A program made the translations under genes and the position numbers. Positions 35,810 to 49,700 of a DNA stretch of 64,000 bases are shown in pieces. Origin of the DNA: Datnioides undecimradiatus (taxonomy: Eukaryota; Chordata; Actinopteri; Lobotiformes; Datnioididae); assembly GCA_008933995.1 (NCBI GenBank), contig WARS01000029.1:9743107-9807106 (forward strand), in the 5' to 3' direction. Each line of letters opens with the position of its first letter. Positions within the stretch are counted from its first letter, which is position 1. The notes beneath the pieces are model-generated. The model saw only the letters and a list, made by a program, of their open reading frames with translations. It made no database searches and had not been told where the DNA came from.

Positions 35810-38800
35810 GTGAGTCATTTATCATTCCGTTCTCTTCTCAGTTAAACACATTTAGTTGAGGACAGCCAGACCAAGGTGATGGGTAACCAAAGCTGCCTGA
35901 GCTAGCAGTGAAATTAACCCTGTCATTAACTACTGTCTAGTCAGACGGAGGTTTGATAAGGCTAAGAGCCCAGAATTTAATGTTAATGTTTGACAAAGTT
36001 TTTAATGCGTGCGTAAATGGAGTGAAAATGTGCCTGTCAGAGTTGGACAAGTTGGTGTATGGATTAAAACAAAATCAACAAAGAGCAATGGACACAGCCT
36101 TTTTGAAATACTTGAAGCACGTGTTCTCAGTTTTCCTAGTGTCAAGCAAGCTCTGTGCTCCACTTACAGTATGAGATCAAAAAAGGCAGCAGACACACAG
36201 ATCAGATCTGTGTGGACTGGCACAGGACTAATATTCCACAAATGAATGCATGAAATAAGATTAAATGCCATATTTCTAAGATGTTTTCCACATGGTTTTC
36301 CGCTGAGGCTTGAGTGGTGCTCGTTTAATTTCATCATCTTGTTGCGCCCTCTCCTGCTGCAACAGTTCAAGGGCGCGTTTGCGGTGAATGCAAATGCAGG
36401 TTAATTCCCATTTCTTGTTGATGATGCTCAAATGCCAAAGATGCCAAAGCACTGGTTATAACATCAAGTCCCAGATATGATCTGTCATTCACAGTCAGCC
36501 CTTTCGGTCTGAGCTTTTACCAGTGCTGTATGCCGTATGTGTCTCTTCACATTTTTGTACTTTTTCTTTTTGCATAGCCTTTACGCTGGAAACCAGACGC
36601 TTCACATACAATGAGTCCTGCTATTGGTATGTACCTGATCGCCTGCCGTGGAACAGTGCAGGGGAGCTGTGCAGCCAGCACTCTGGGGCCTTAGCCACTG
36701 TCTCTAACCCAGTAGAGAACCAAGAGCTGAGCAGCTTTTTAAAATCCAGAAAAATCTCTCAGTCTGTGTGGATTAACACGAAAGTCCTGACACATCTGAC
36801 AAGTAGGTTCAATGTGACATTTGTGACACTTTATATTGACATATTAGCACCTTTTTCTTTTTATTAGCAGGCTCACTGTTTTTCTCACTTACATCACTGA
36901 CTTAAAGAGTAATACATTATAAATGATTATGATGCTGCCACACAGCACTCTTAGCTACAGCGAATACTAAGGTGTTTACAGTAAGAATGGGATCACAAAG
37001 TGCAATTTTATGATTAGGTTTGATCTTTTCCGAGGGCTCTGCCAGGATGTTTTCTTCATCGTAATGCCTTTTTCTCTTCTCTGTTTGGGGCAAAACCACA
37101 GGTTCCTCCCAGACCTGCATTCTGGAGTTCACAGGGCGCTCGGACAAGAAGCATGCCCGTCTGCTGCACAAGTTCCCCTCCATGGGCTCAGTGACTGTTT
37201 GCACCCGTGTCCGCTTCGATCCAAGTTGCTTTGGAATTTCCACCATCTTCTCTTATTCCATCCAGTCATATATTAATGAGTTCCAGCTCCGTGCGAATCT
37301 GATCCAGGGCAAGCTTGTTCAGCTAGCTCTGCTGGTCCATGGCATTCATGGACCTTACCAAGAAGCCTTTAACCACGATGACTCCTGGCACTCAGTGTGC
37401 GTTTCTTGGAGCCAGAATGGTGGACGCTGGGCACTATTCACCGATGGTCATGTGGTTTCAAGTGGCGATGGCTTAAACAGCACTGACCTTATTGGCCGTG
37501 ACGGCATATTCATTATTGGGCAGGAGCAGGACACCTTCGGGGGGTCTTTTAAGAAGGATGAGTCATTCTCAGGAAGCATCACCGAGCTGCACATATGGGA
37601 TCGTGTACTAAACAGCAACGAAATCTCCACCATGGAAAAGGAGTGCTCACCCATTTCCTCTGGGCTGGTGTTCAAGTGGAGTGGAGCAGCCTTGAAAATA
37701 GATCCGTCTCTTACGATGCTACAGAAAGACAACCCATGTCAAGGTACATTTATTATGATACAGCATGAGGACAGGGGAAGAAGATGAAAGGTTACCAGAA
37801 TGTAAGTCAGGCTGTATTAATGACCAGGTCCAATGAAGTGCAAGAATAGTTTATACCAAAAAAGACAAAAGAAACTCAGGTTTATCCACAAGGTCCAGTG
37901 TTATAGTTTTAGCATGACTCTCAAATTCTGTTTACAGCTAAGCTAGTTTGGCACTTGTGCTGGGTGGGGTTGCTATGCCGAAAAAAACAATCACACAGAG
38001 ACCATTTTAAAGTCATTTTGAAATACTCACTTTTCAGTTAGGTGCCAAGATCTGAGCTGGCCTGATGTGGTAATCTCCACCCATATGCCATTCCTGACAG
38101 TTTAAGTAATTGCTTTGAATAAATTAAACACAATTAGATTGAAACCTTTTAGATATCCATTTCATGTTACTTTTCACCTACACCTCTATAATCCCTGAAA
38201 CAACTATTGTAATTGAAATAAATAGAATAGAAATGATGTTTTATGAGCTCAAAGTATGAAAACATGTGACTGTAAGAACATTTAATTGCAAAAAACCAAA
38301 ATCAAATTAAAAAATTTGGCAAATTGCCAATTTTAAACCTTTTCTGATCTATTCCAGATCTTTTTTTTCAGCTCTGGGCAAACTATCAAGACACTTTAGA
38401 AAATGTCTAGCTTTTAACACCCTTGTGTTTGAAAAGGCAGGTGAAACTTTATTCTAGTGCACAAATGCAGCAGCCTTGCAGCTTTTCAAACCGGCCTTTT
38501 CATCTGCATGGCTAAGTACTGATTAAAGATATCACCACTAGAACAAAACAAGAATCTTTGCATTTATTGCGTATACGTGCTGCTGACATTGCACGTCCAG
38601 AGATATTATCAATCCACACTACTGTAGTTACTGTGCACCATGCACCTGTGTTATGTAGGAAATGTTGGATATCACTGGTATTTGCAGATAGTAATTGTTA
38701 AATGACTCAGATTGGAATCAGCCAATCTGTGGCATGCTTTGACAAACCTACCACACACACAGTAAACAAACACACTTAGGCACATGTGTGCGCACACACA

Positions 38801-41800
38801 CAAGCACAAACACTTTTGCTTTTTTGAATTAATACTACTAGAAGTTTAATGAGACTGAAGGAAAAAGGAAATCTCTGTCTCTGTTGTTCCCTCTTGCTGT
38901 CACCCTCCACTGAATAGAGGAGATGGTGACCAAGTTGTAGTTGGCAAATGGTAGTGCTCCTAATGGTTCTTGTAAATGTTTTATGAATCACGTCACTCTG
39001 AATCCCACCCTTCCAAACAAACTTCTCCTGCTCTGACATCATGCTCCCTGGTGAGCAATGAGAGTCCAAAACACTGACTCCCCCTCCTGGAACTGAACAT
39101 GCAGGACGGATAGCGATCTTGCACTCCTTCAGTGATTTTCAGTTACAGTGTAGAAATTCATCTGCCACTCTTTTCAGCAGCAATCTACAGGCGGTCAGGT
39201 TTTGTGTACAATAGTTTTTGAAGGACTAGCTTTTTCTCAGGTTGATCCATAAAGCCCTAAGTTATTATTCTTTAAACAATGGGGCAGACATGATTGTCTT
39301 ATAACTAATAGTTTCCTACACAACCTTTCTCTAACTTGACCAAGTTCCTGTTGCATACACTTTGTCGTACAGATTGCATAACTAAGTGAAACTTGTTTGC
39401 AGAACAGCTGAATAACAGCTCTTCGAAGATAATGTTTGGAAAAAGTTAACTGAGTGAAGCTAATTACATCTGAACTTGTTGCTTGATGCTGCTGTCCTTA
39501 ATTTTATGTTCATGACATGTTTTTGATATTGTGTGACTTACATGCAGTTGAGCGTTTTAATTTTGCTGTCTTGATGTGTCTCTCTTTCATCTTCAGGAAT
39601 TTACATATTAAAAATAACTTTTACCTTTTCCTTCACTAGCGAACTTCACTGTGCTAGCACATTCAACCCTCCAGGATGGAAACACACTGCAGAATCAAAC
39701 GCTTTCCTTTGAGCTGTTCCACAGCCTTCCATCTGAAGAGGATTGTGGCATCTTTGACCCTGTTAATGGGCGCTCGGGCCTAGCCAAGTGTCACTCATTT
39801 AGAGGGGCTGTCTGCCAGGTTAAGAACAGTACCGATGATGATGATGATGATGATGGTAATAATAATAATAATAATAATAATGCTATTTTTTTTTCAACTT
39901 ACTTTGTTTATTTAACATTATTTGGGCTACTGCGTACCCCTGAGTAACATTAAGATTACCTGAACATTGCCATGCAATCCAATCTAAATGTCCTGTAATT
40001 TAACTGCCACACTCTGTGACATAAATGAATTACATTGCATGGTATTTCTGTCTGTTTTTGTCTGCAGGTAGGCCGGATATGATCACTTTACCAAAGACAC
40101 CATTCTTCAGTAGATTAAGCAAGGATGCTCTGACCAAACCTGTGAGTTTGACAGCTAGTTATCATTGCTTTCATGGTCCGGTAATAATAAAATAACAACA
40201 ACCTATCTAGGTGACACTGATGCAGAGGCAACTCAACACCTGAGAATAAAAAGCAGATGGTGTAAACTGACAGTTATGCCTGCAGACTTTATATAATTTT
40301 AAAGTATAATGTGGGTATAATGTAGGTTGTGTAGTGTGGTAGAGGAAATGTTTTGTAGTGACTACAAACCTTAAAGTGTCGCTGAGAGGCTGAGGTTTGG
40401 CCTTGAGGCTATGGTGTGACGCACTATTAAACCCTTCGCTGAGATCCATTGCATTTAATGAAAATAAGCAATCCAACAATCAACCAAGGAAAGAACTGTG
40501 AAACTATAGAAATGTAAAGAAATGCAGTCAACAAAAATTACCATGACCCACACTCACCCTCTTCCTCATCCACCGGACACTGGAGAACAGGTGACTATAT
40601 TGCCAAGCCAATAAGATTAACCACACCCATATGCCCGTGACCTAGATACACCAATCACCGTGATGCTACAACAACCAAAAATCACGCAGTATAAAGCATC
40701 ATCCACAATATAAACAATTCAGATTCATGGCTCCTACATTTTTAAGTCGGCATTGACACCTTTCAGCAACCTCAGAATTAAGTCATACAAATATTGACTT
40801 GTTGTAAAATCACCTTGTTACAATTTTATGAAAACTTTTTCTAATTAACAAGTCAAGTGGAGTTTATTGTCATTTCAGCCATATACAAGTACACAGTTGA
40901 AACAACGTTTCTCCAGGACCAACGTGCTACATAAGACAAACACAGGATGACACAGAACTACAGGGACTACGTAATTTACATAAATTAAACGTAAAGTGCA
41001 CAAGTGAAAAGCATGTGCAGACAGCACAAGACAGAACAAGACAGTACGTAGCTACGACGCCGACCAGTGCACAGTTCTGTTATGAAAGTGACAGTAGTGC
41101 AAATATTACATCCCCCATATTTGGTGTTTATGAGGGCTAACCTCTATATATATATAGATTTAGGGATTGTGCTGTAATGGGTGAATGAAAATGACCCTGA
41201 GGTGTTTAGACAGGGAATTAGTGAATTAACAGCATAGCATTGCAACCACCTTTTCCCAGGTAATCAAGCTCAAAGTATGTATTTATCCATCTTGTCCTCA
41301 GGTGACAGAGGAGCTGAGTGCTAACACCTCCTTGGACCGAAATCTGACCTTGCTGCAGCAGTTCACCCAGGCTGTTCTGCAGAAATTGGAGGCTGGTGGC
41401 ATGAACCTACTCACCTCCAATGATGTCTTATACCTCACCCAGATGATTGAGATGGACTTGACTGCACTGGCTAACAGTCACTCTGCCAGAGTCGATGCCA
41501 CAGAGGTCATGGTGTCCATTACTACCAACTATGTAAAGATGGCGAGTTTGATGCTGGAACCCCACATAGTTACACAGTGGATGGGGATGACAGAGGATGG
41601 GGTGAGGATGTAAAACCGCAGCCCTCCACACACATGAAAAAAAGTCTTAAATTGATTTATAAAGTTTGTTTAACAGCCAGTACCTAAAGGTACTATAGTA
41701 TAGGAGCAAAGCAAACTGTAGAAATCCAGACAGAAAAATATACCAAAGGTCTTTCTTGGTTATAAAGAACTTTATTTGTAACTTGGACTCAACCCAACAG

Positions 41801-44776
41801 TTGCTTTTATCGTATCAAGGTCCTACCATGTTTATATTGAATATTTGGTCCCATGTCAAGGAATGAAGTTTGAAAAACAAAAAACCCAGAAGAGCTGTCC
41901 TTTCTCCTTCATGTATCTAGGCCTCACCTTTTGTTATTTTTGTTATTTTTTGTTCTTGTGCAGGTCAGCGTGGGGCCATTTACTATTGTCAAGAGCATTG
42001 ACAATCTCACTGAAACTCTCGCAGACATGCTATCTGCCGAGGGAAGAGGCTTCACACTTTCTACCAAGAACATAGGTAATAAAAACATCTTCAAAGAAAA
42101 TATTGATTATCTGTCAGTGCTTCAGAATACAGGAGGCACAGTTTCTGTTTTGATCAAAGTTGATGGAGGAGTTGTAGAAAGATGAAAAAAAATAGGATTT
42201 CAAATCAGAACATTTTATTCACAAAACTATGTATGACACATTTCATTTGAGGGGAGCCGGCGTTCTCGTGATGTGGATGTTGCAACAGTCCAGGACTGGG
42301 TGATACAGACCAAAATTCATACTTCTGTTTTTTTGGCTGAATTGCAATACATGAAACCCTATATCTCAGTATTTTCTGGTACGAAGTGGGCGAATGGTCA
42401 GTTCCAAGTCAAAGCCACATGTTAGATGTCACAAGCATTTATAATAAAACAGTGATCGAATTAAAACATAGACTCCTGTGTTGCAAAAGACACAGCTGTG
42501 CCTGTTTTTCTGCCAATCTGAGCTGTAAAATCCAGACTATTTCCTAATATTTTTTCACGCATTAAGTCCAATCCTGAACTCTACCCTGCCGTCTTCCTAG
42601 TATAAAATCAGTGTAAGATTTGATCAAGCCAGTATATGATTAGAGCTGGTCATTGTCTTGGATAATGTTACGCTATAGTGTAGCTGCACTCTCCATGATG
42701 TTTCTGTTTTTCACAGTTTCAGTGATATTTTGGATACGTCCAAATACATGTAGCACAAATACAACGCAAAAATGATCAACATTGTAGATGAGTCAACAAC
42801 CAGCTTGCCTTAACCAGAGTGTTTTCTTTAGATAAAGAAGAGGAAGGGGAGCGATGATTGAGTTGGTGCAAAGAAAAACCCCCCCATGCTTTTTCACTGT
42901 GCTATTCGTCCTCTCTGTGCCATGATGGGAAAAACAAATGAAACGATTCAGGCCATTTGTGCCAAATTTCCTCCCACATATGCTGCAGAACAGTAGAACC
43001 TGCATGCCCGCCTGATTTACCCGGCTGTTCTGTGCTCTGGAACAGCAGGCACCGTCTGAAAACATTTTCTTAGTCCTTCATTTAATGTTAATGACTGAAA
43101 CCATTGATATCTCTTTAGAATTTGTAATGTTCATAAAGTAACTCAAAGTTACTATTACTGTTAATCTATCTCTATTGTCTGGATGGCCTCTGTTGTCTTT
43201 GTTGGTAGACGTGTACATGAAGATGCAGAAGCTGTCTGAAGAGAGCCGCCGTCAGGTCTTCAAGCCATCTGCGGTAGGCTCCCACACTGCAAGCAGTAGC
43301 GGGCAAGATGAGTTGCTTATCCATGACACTGAGCTCCAAAGGATATATGCACTTGGTAGGAAACACAAACAATTAATTGCCATTTTTGCTTGTGTCGTAT
43401 ATGTCAAGGATTTAAAAAAATGAGCTCACATTAAACTAGATCCACTCTTTGTTTTTGCCATGAATGTTTGTCCAAATGCCAGACTGTGAAACTGTTGTTG
43501 GGACTACATGATACAATCTAAATGGCAGACATTTGAAAGTGACCGTGTTTAAGTTGGGAAGCTCATTGGTGTCAGTGTGTGAGCGTGGTGTTTGACGTGC
43601 AACACTTTGAAACTGAAGTGATGCACAGGAAAACATTTTGTTTGACTAATGGATAGAAATAAATCTTCTCCTCTCCTCCTCTCTGCCCAGGATATAAGGA
43701 GGTGACGTTTATTCATACCCACTACAGCCATCTGACTGAGATCATGTCTGGAGCCCAAGAGAAAGTAAAAAGGTTGGCTGTAGCTTCCCCATTGTTTTGT
43801 CTTATTTATCTTGTTGCTGACCAAGGCACTTACAGAAACAAACACAAGTGTCAGCAACATGTTTTTCCCAACTTATTAGTACAGAAAAATTGGTTCTTTC
43901 TTCATTAAATAATATACAAAAAAACTGAAATGCAAGTGAAAACATGTAATCTTTGCTCTAATGTACTTCCTTTACTTCTTCATATGGTGTTTAATTATTA
44001 TTTTATGGTTTCTCAAAAACAAGCCGCCTGTCACCTGGCTCTGAAAAATAAGTGAAAACACCTTGTTCAACAGAACGTAATTCATTAACAAAAATAACAC
44101 AAGGACGTTACTCCTGGAATGTGAAAATCAGTAGAATCAGTAGTATAGTGAGATCAATGCTAGTGATAAATGGTGTAAGTGATTTTTATAGAGTGCTCAG
44201 CTGAAACAAAGGAGATTCAAGGATTGACAAAAATTGCCACATCACCAGGTGAGAGGCCAGCAGACAGAGACGGAGAGAAAATAAGTGGCAAAGCCTAGAT
44301 TTATATCCTGGAAGCACTAAAATTAAAAAAAACAAACCTTTTTACATTTAGTCTTTAATTCTAAAACTGTAAATCACTTGTCTGCTCTGATTTAACCAAA
44401 GTAGGTGTGCTTACACTTTATTTCTCATCATTTTGAATGAGCAGGGATCATTTGAACAGTGGATACCTACAGTATGATTCAGGCTTTTTTATGCATTTAT
44501 GAACCTTTAATTTGTAAGACAGATAAAACAACAACCATTGTCTGCCTTCCCAGAATCCTTCCAGGTCACCTGGCTTCTGCTGTCATATCAGCCGCCGTCC
44601 GTGATACCTCCAAGGCCCAAACCATCCCTGTGGCTGTCGAATACACTCTTTCATCATCACAAGTGGTATAGTTCATTGTGCTGGCGGGTTACTGTTATGC
44701 CCATGATATCTGTAATGCATATTTGGACATTATTGGTGAATGGACATGGTTGTAGTCTGGAAAATCATAACAGCCT

Positions 44777-44822
<46 letters not shown>

Positions 44823-46689
44823 GATTGTGTAGTAATTGTGAGGTTTAAGGGTGCTAAACTGGGTCTGCAATGTCAACAACTGTGAAGATGGATTCCTCAT
44901 CCAACATTCAGCCCTGCCCTGAAACTGAAACTTATACTAAGAGTGGCCATTATTATATAAAGTAACCATTATTTGGAAATAGCAGGTGAATTGTAAGTTG
45001 TTGCCCTTTTATAAACTCACTAAAGCAGTAGGTCATTGCACACAGATATTCATATCCCAGCAAGGGATATGGCTTTTATCCATGTGTCTCTTGGCTGCAG
45101 AGTCCAAGGTAATATATTAAGAGATAAACGGTCAGAGAAGGAAAACAAGTTCAAACATGTGTTTCTGTTTCTAGGTGGAGTACTCACAGCATGTTACTCA
45201 CGTCTGTGCCTTTTGGAATTTCAGCTTGATGTAAGTTTGACCAACAACCCAGATTAATGAATGTGTGAAATTTAACAAGTATACATTTGATGCATTTGAT
45301 TTTAAAAAATTAATATATTTTTGACAAATTGATCTGAAACCATTAAATGTATTACATTATTCATGTTTAGTGTTCAGTTTAGTGTCTCATCTCTGTGAAA
45401 CTAACTGATCAGTGTGTGTTTGTTTGTGTGTGTCTGTGCTATAAAGGCATAATCACACCACTAGCTGGTCCACTGATGGTTGCAGGGTGACCTTTGCTGG
45501 CTCTGGTGTCACTTCCTGTCTGTGTAACCACACCACCAATTTTGCAGTGCTGATGAATTACCTGGAGTCGAAGGTAACTCGTGAAATGTGTCGGGATGCA
45601 GCAAGTGATATATCACATATTGAACTGGAGGTAGAAAGACAGAAAATGTTAAGTAGAGAAATAAACTGTGGTTAAAGTGGCTGAAGTGAAATCAAAATCC
45701 AGGTCGTGATCTTTAACAGCTAAAATTATGAACAGGATTTGTTTTACGCCAGATTATCTAGCAAGCATCACTCCCAGTATGATTATCCTTCTGTGGAATA
45801 CATAGGCACGGCTGTTCTTTCTATCTATTAAAATACAGGAGATGTATTAAAAACACGCAAGTATTATCAGATGATTTTAAATTGTGCATTTTTGGTATTT
45901 AGCGTTTCATCTATGAGGCTGGTATTCAGGTATAATGGATAAGGCATAAATGTGTAATGTTATTACATGATATTACATTTACATGCTCCCCTGTTTCTGT
46001 TTTTCTCCACCTTTGCCCACACAACTATCTTTCCCCACCTTCTCCCTTTGCTCCCCTCAGTGGAGTCCAGAGGAAGAGCTTATTTTGACCAAGCTGACGT
46101 TTATTGGCTCTGGGGCGTCTCTGTGTGCGCTGGTGGTGACCTTAATGCTGTTCACGGTGCTGGAGTGAGTATCTGGTTTTCATGTCCTCCATACCTGCGA
46201 TGTCAACAGGCTGTGTGCTTGCCAGTGCAACCAGGCTTCAGATTCTCTTTCTATTGCAAAATTACACAAAGGATATCTATTCTAACATGAACACATAACC
46301 ATAGCCTTTTTAAGGTATGTACACAACAGCCAGATCTCATTGGATTGGGTATGACACCTCACTCCCATACACTAAACAAGAGAGACATAACTAATTGGCA
46401 CCGTATTGCTCATGCTCTGTTCCTAAAGCTGCTTTGAGTATTGACTATAGCTAATGCAGTAATTGGTCTACATGTGAGTCCACTCTGAAGGTTTATGGTG
46501 GTATTCTACAGCTGTTAATTAACATTAGGGTCACTGAGGGATCACAGTCAGCTGGAGAGGAGCTGCCCTGACGATTTATGACTGGTCCTGAAATCAGAGA
46601 GTGCAGCCTTTTGTGCGTGTGTGCATTTTGGTGCAATCGCATGCTGGTGTATGATGTGCATGCATCTTTGTACCTAAAAGCACACACAA

Positions 46690-46725
<36 letters not shown>

Positions 46726-49700
46726 CCAACACATGCTGGGCACACATTCACATGCACAAAGTAGAGGTGCACATGTCTACAGATGAAGGCTTAATCGCAC
46801 CATTAAATTATGGTGGTCACAAGCAGTGATGCAGGTATGACATCAGTCTAAATAAGCAGAAGCCACCAGGAGGTAATGAGAGGCTCTTCAGTTTGTTTCC
46901 CGCTCTTGACACAATTTAGCTGTTTCATTTATGTTATCGAAACTGGACGTCCAAAACTGAAATTTAAACTGAAATGAAATTATTTTACCTATTGGTGCCA
47001 TCTAAAGACAGTATATGTGTTTATCTCCAGAGATGGTGTAATGCAAGACTGAGTCATATATACGCTGCCTTCCAGCATAATATTGATCAGATATCAGCGC
47101 AGCAATACATACTGAAATCACTTGATGTGCGGGATGAATCCTATTGGTTTTTGAGATCACACCACACTTACCAGGCTGGCAGTCACCACCCTCGTCTAAT
47201 ACTTCAGTTTATGGCAGGATAGCTTTGAAACTAAGAACTGAATTACTGTCAGGTGCAGCTTTGCCCTCTGAGAGTTTACTGTTTGTTGTTTACTATAATG
47301 CTAATATTACCATGCGCAGTGTTGCATGCAAAATGTCTGCTTGCAGATTAACATGTTAATTGTGGGAATGTTAACATACTAACACTCAGCTGAAGGCTTA
47401 ATAGAGAATAGAGTTCAGGTCAACTGGGTGTAAAGGAAATGGCTACTTTCTAAATTAAAATGAATGATGACAATGAAAATTGTGACCTTTTCTTTTTGAA
47501 TATCATTAATCAATAATCACAAATCATTTCTTTTCTGCTTTTAGCCTCAACAGCATTGGCTGGTTGTTTAGGTTTGGTTAGATAAGCAAAGTTATCTATT
47601 GTGCTTTAAAATGTACCATTTATTTTCCAACATTTTTGCTTTCACGTTGTAATAATACTGAAGTTATCCCTGTCTCTGTCCGTAGTATCCCCAAATCTGA
47701 CAGGACGTCCATACATAAGAACCTGTTCATCGCTCTGATCTGTGCCCAGGTGATCCTACTCTGCAGCGGCTCAGCTATTCACAATAAGGTAGAGGCCAAC
47801 AACTAAAATATTTAATTTCACCCGTTTTTATTTTTTGCATATGGTTTGATATTGTTATAGGAAGCAGCAGACAAATGTTGAATGTTGAAATGTGAAAGAA
47901 CTGACACAAAGACAGACCTCATTTACAGTGAAATACAGTTTTTTTTTGTCAAACTTTGCATTAGAAATAGATACTAAGTTAAAAGTTTAAAAAGGGAAAC
48001 AACTCAAAAAAAGATTTAAATTAAAATCTAAACCCACAACACTGTGTGTTTAATAGCCAGCTTAATGAGACTTGAAACCCAGTCTTCCATAAGTGGCCAC
48101 TAATGTTCCATCCATCACCTAGAACACATGGTTCAGTCTTTCAGTAGTCACCCAATGGCCTGTAGTTGGTTTGACCCCTAGTCCTCTGACCCCAGGTCAT
48201 GTCGGGGTGGACTATACCCCCGGGACAGGTGGCTGCTTGTTGAAAATTGATCAAATGTTTCACACGTGTGTGTGTGTGTGTGTGAGTGTCCATGTACAGG
48301 CTGACTGGCCATTAGGAAGGTCATTTTTTCAGATTTTAACAAGGTTTTTAAAACATTTTGCCACTTTACAACTATTTTTAATAAATTAGTGTGGCCGGTC
48401 ACATAGGAATCTATGGATGATGCCTCTTAACCCCCCCCGGTAACCAGTATTCAGAACAAAAGGTTATTTTCCTTCATAATGTAACTATTGTAACTATGTA
48501 ATTATTTACACTCTTAAGGAAAACAGTGACGTTATATGTCTCTCTTTCATACTCACACAACACACAAACTAGACTTGTCTCTGTAACCAGGGCAACAACT
48601 ACACTGAATGATGGAAAACTTACATACAGGACAATCCTGTATGAGACATGGGAGGTGGAGCCTCTATAACAGATACACACAGCCTTCCAGGACTGATTTT
48701 CTCAGTCAAACCCTTAAATACCTTAGTGTTGCATGTGGACAGTTTCCATCTTTTATGACACGAGTTTTAGGTTTTTTGTTCTAACAATGAAACTCTTAAT
48801 GACCTAACAAACAGACCTCTGTCTGGCTTGTCCCCTTGTAATGCTGCACTGTCTTATGTTAAAGTGTTCAACTGAAACAAGCAGACTCATTCATATCTGC
48901 TACTTTTATTTACCTGGCACCAAGGCTGGTAGGTTAGGCAAAATCCCCTGCATTTGGCAGGTAGCATGTGTTAATTTCTACCCGTGGTCCAGATCATTCA
49001 GCATCTGGGAGTAGATCTCATCCACACCTGGCACTTTTCCACAGAGGATCATCACGGCTATCTCGTGTGCAAGTTTTTAATGAAGCTTTCCCCAAGTCTT
49101 CAGACTCTGTATCAATACAGATCCTCAATAGAGGTTATGTTGGTCTGGTTCAGGAGGTCCTCAAAGTGCTCTTTTCAACCACTTGACAATATCCCCAGTC
49201 AGCTGTTCTTCTCCCCCACTAATAATTTCTATAAAATAGAAAGATGGTCAGCAAAACTTTCTTTCTTGTCACCGCAACTGTCTCTGTGCCTGTGATTTGG
49301 ATTAAATGGACCCTGTCAAATATTGTAAACATTAGTAAATCTAGAGTAAGGACCCATTAATGTGTCCTCCCATGTTTCCACTTCGTAGGAGAAAACCTTT
49401 CGCGTCTTATGTCTGTGACGTGGGACTTGAAGTTAAATCTGCTTTTTACTGTCAATGGGCGTCAGTCAGGACTCTGACCAGAATGCTTAAAATGTGAAAT
49501 GTAATGTTTCTGGATGTCTGTATTTTGCATTTGTAGGTGGCATGTACACTTGTGGCGGCATTGCTGCATCTCTTTTTCATGGCGGCATTTAGCTGGATGC
49601 TGGTGGAGGGGCTGTTGCTGTGGAGCAAGGTGGTCGCAGTCAACCTCAGCGAGGACCGACACATGAAATATTACTATCTCATCGGCTGGGGTACAACGGC

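Larger units (their letters stand above)
41302..45573 (+). other. adgrd2: adgrd2 GAIN-domain and GPS exons
   Basis: Exons 7-13 encode the GAIN domain. The alpha-helical part has NLTLLQQFTQAVLQKLEAGG and the beta-sandwich part has HLASAVISAAVRDTS. The GPS motif spans exons 12 and 13: C668, W671, W683, C688, C700 and C702, then NHT|TNFAVLM, where cleavage would fall between T705 and T706. Confidence 0.88.
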
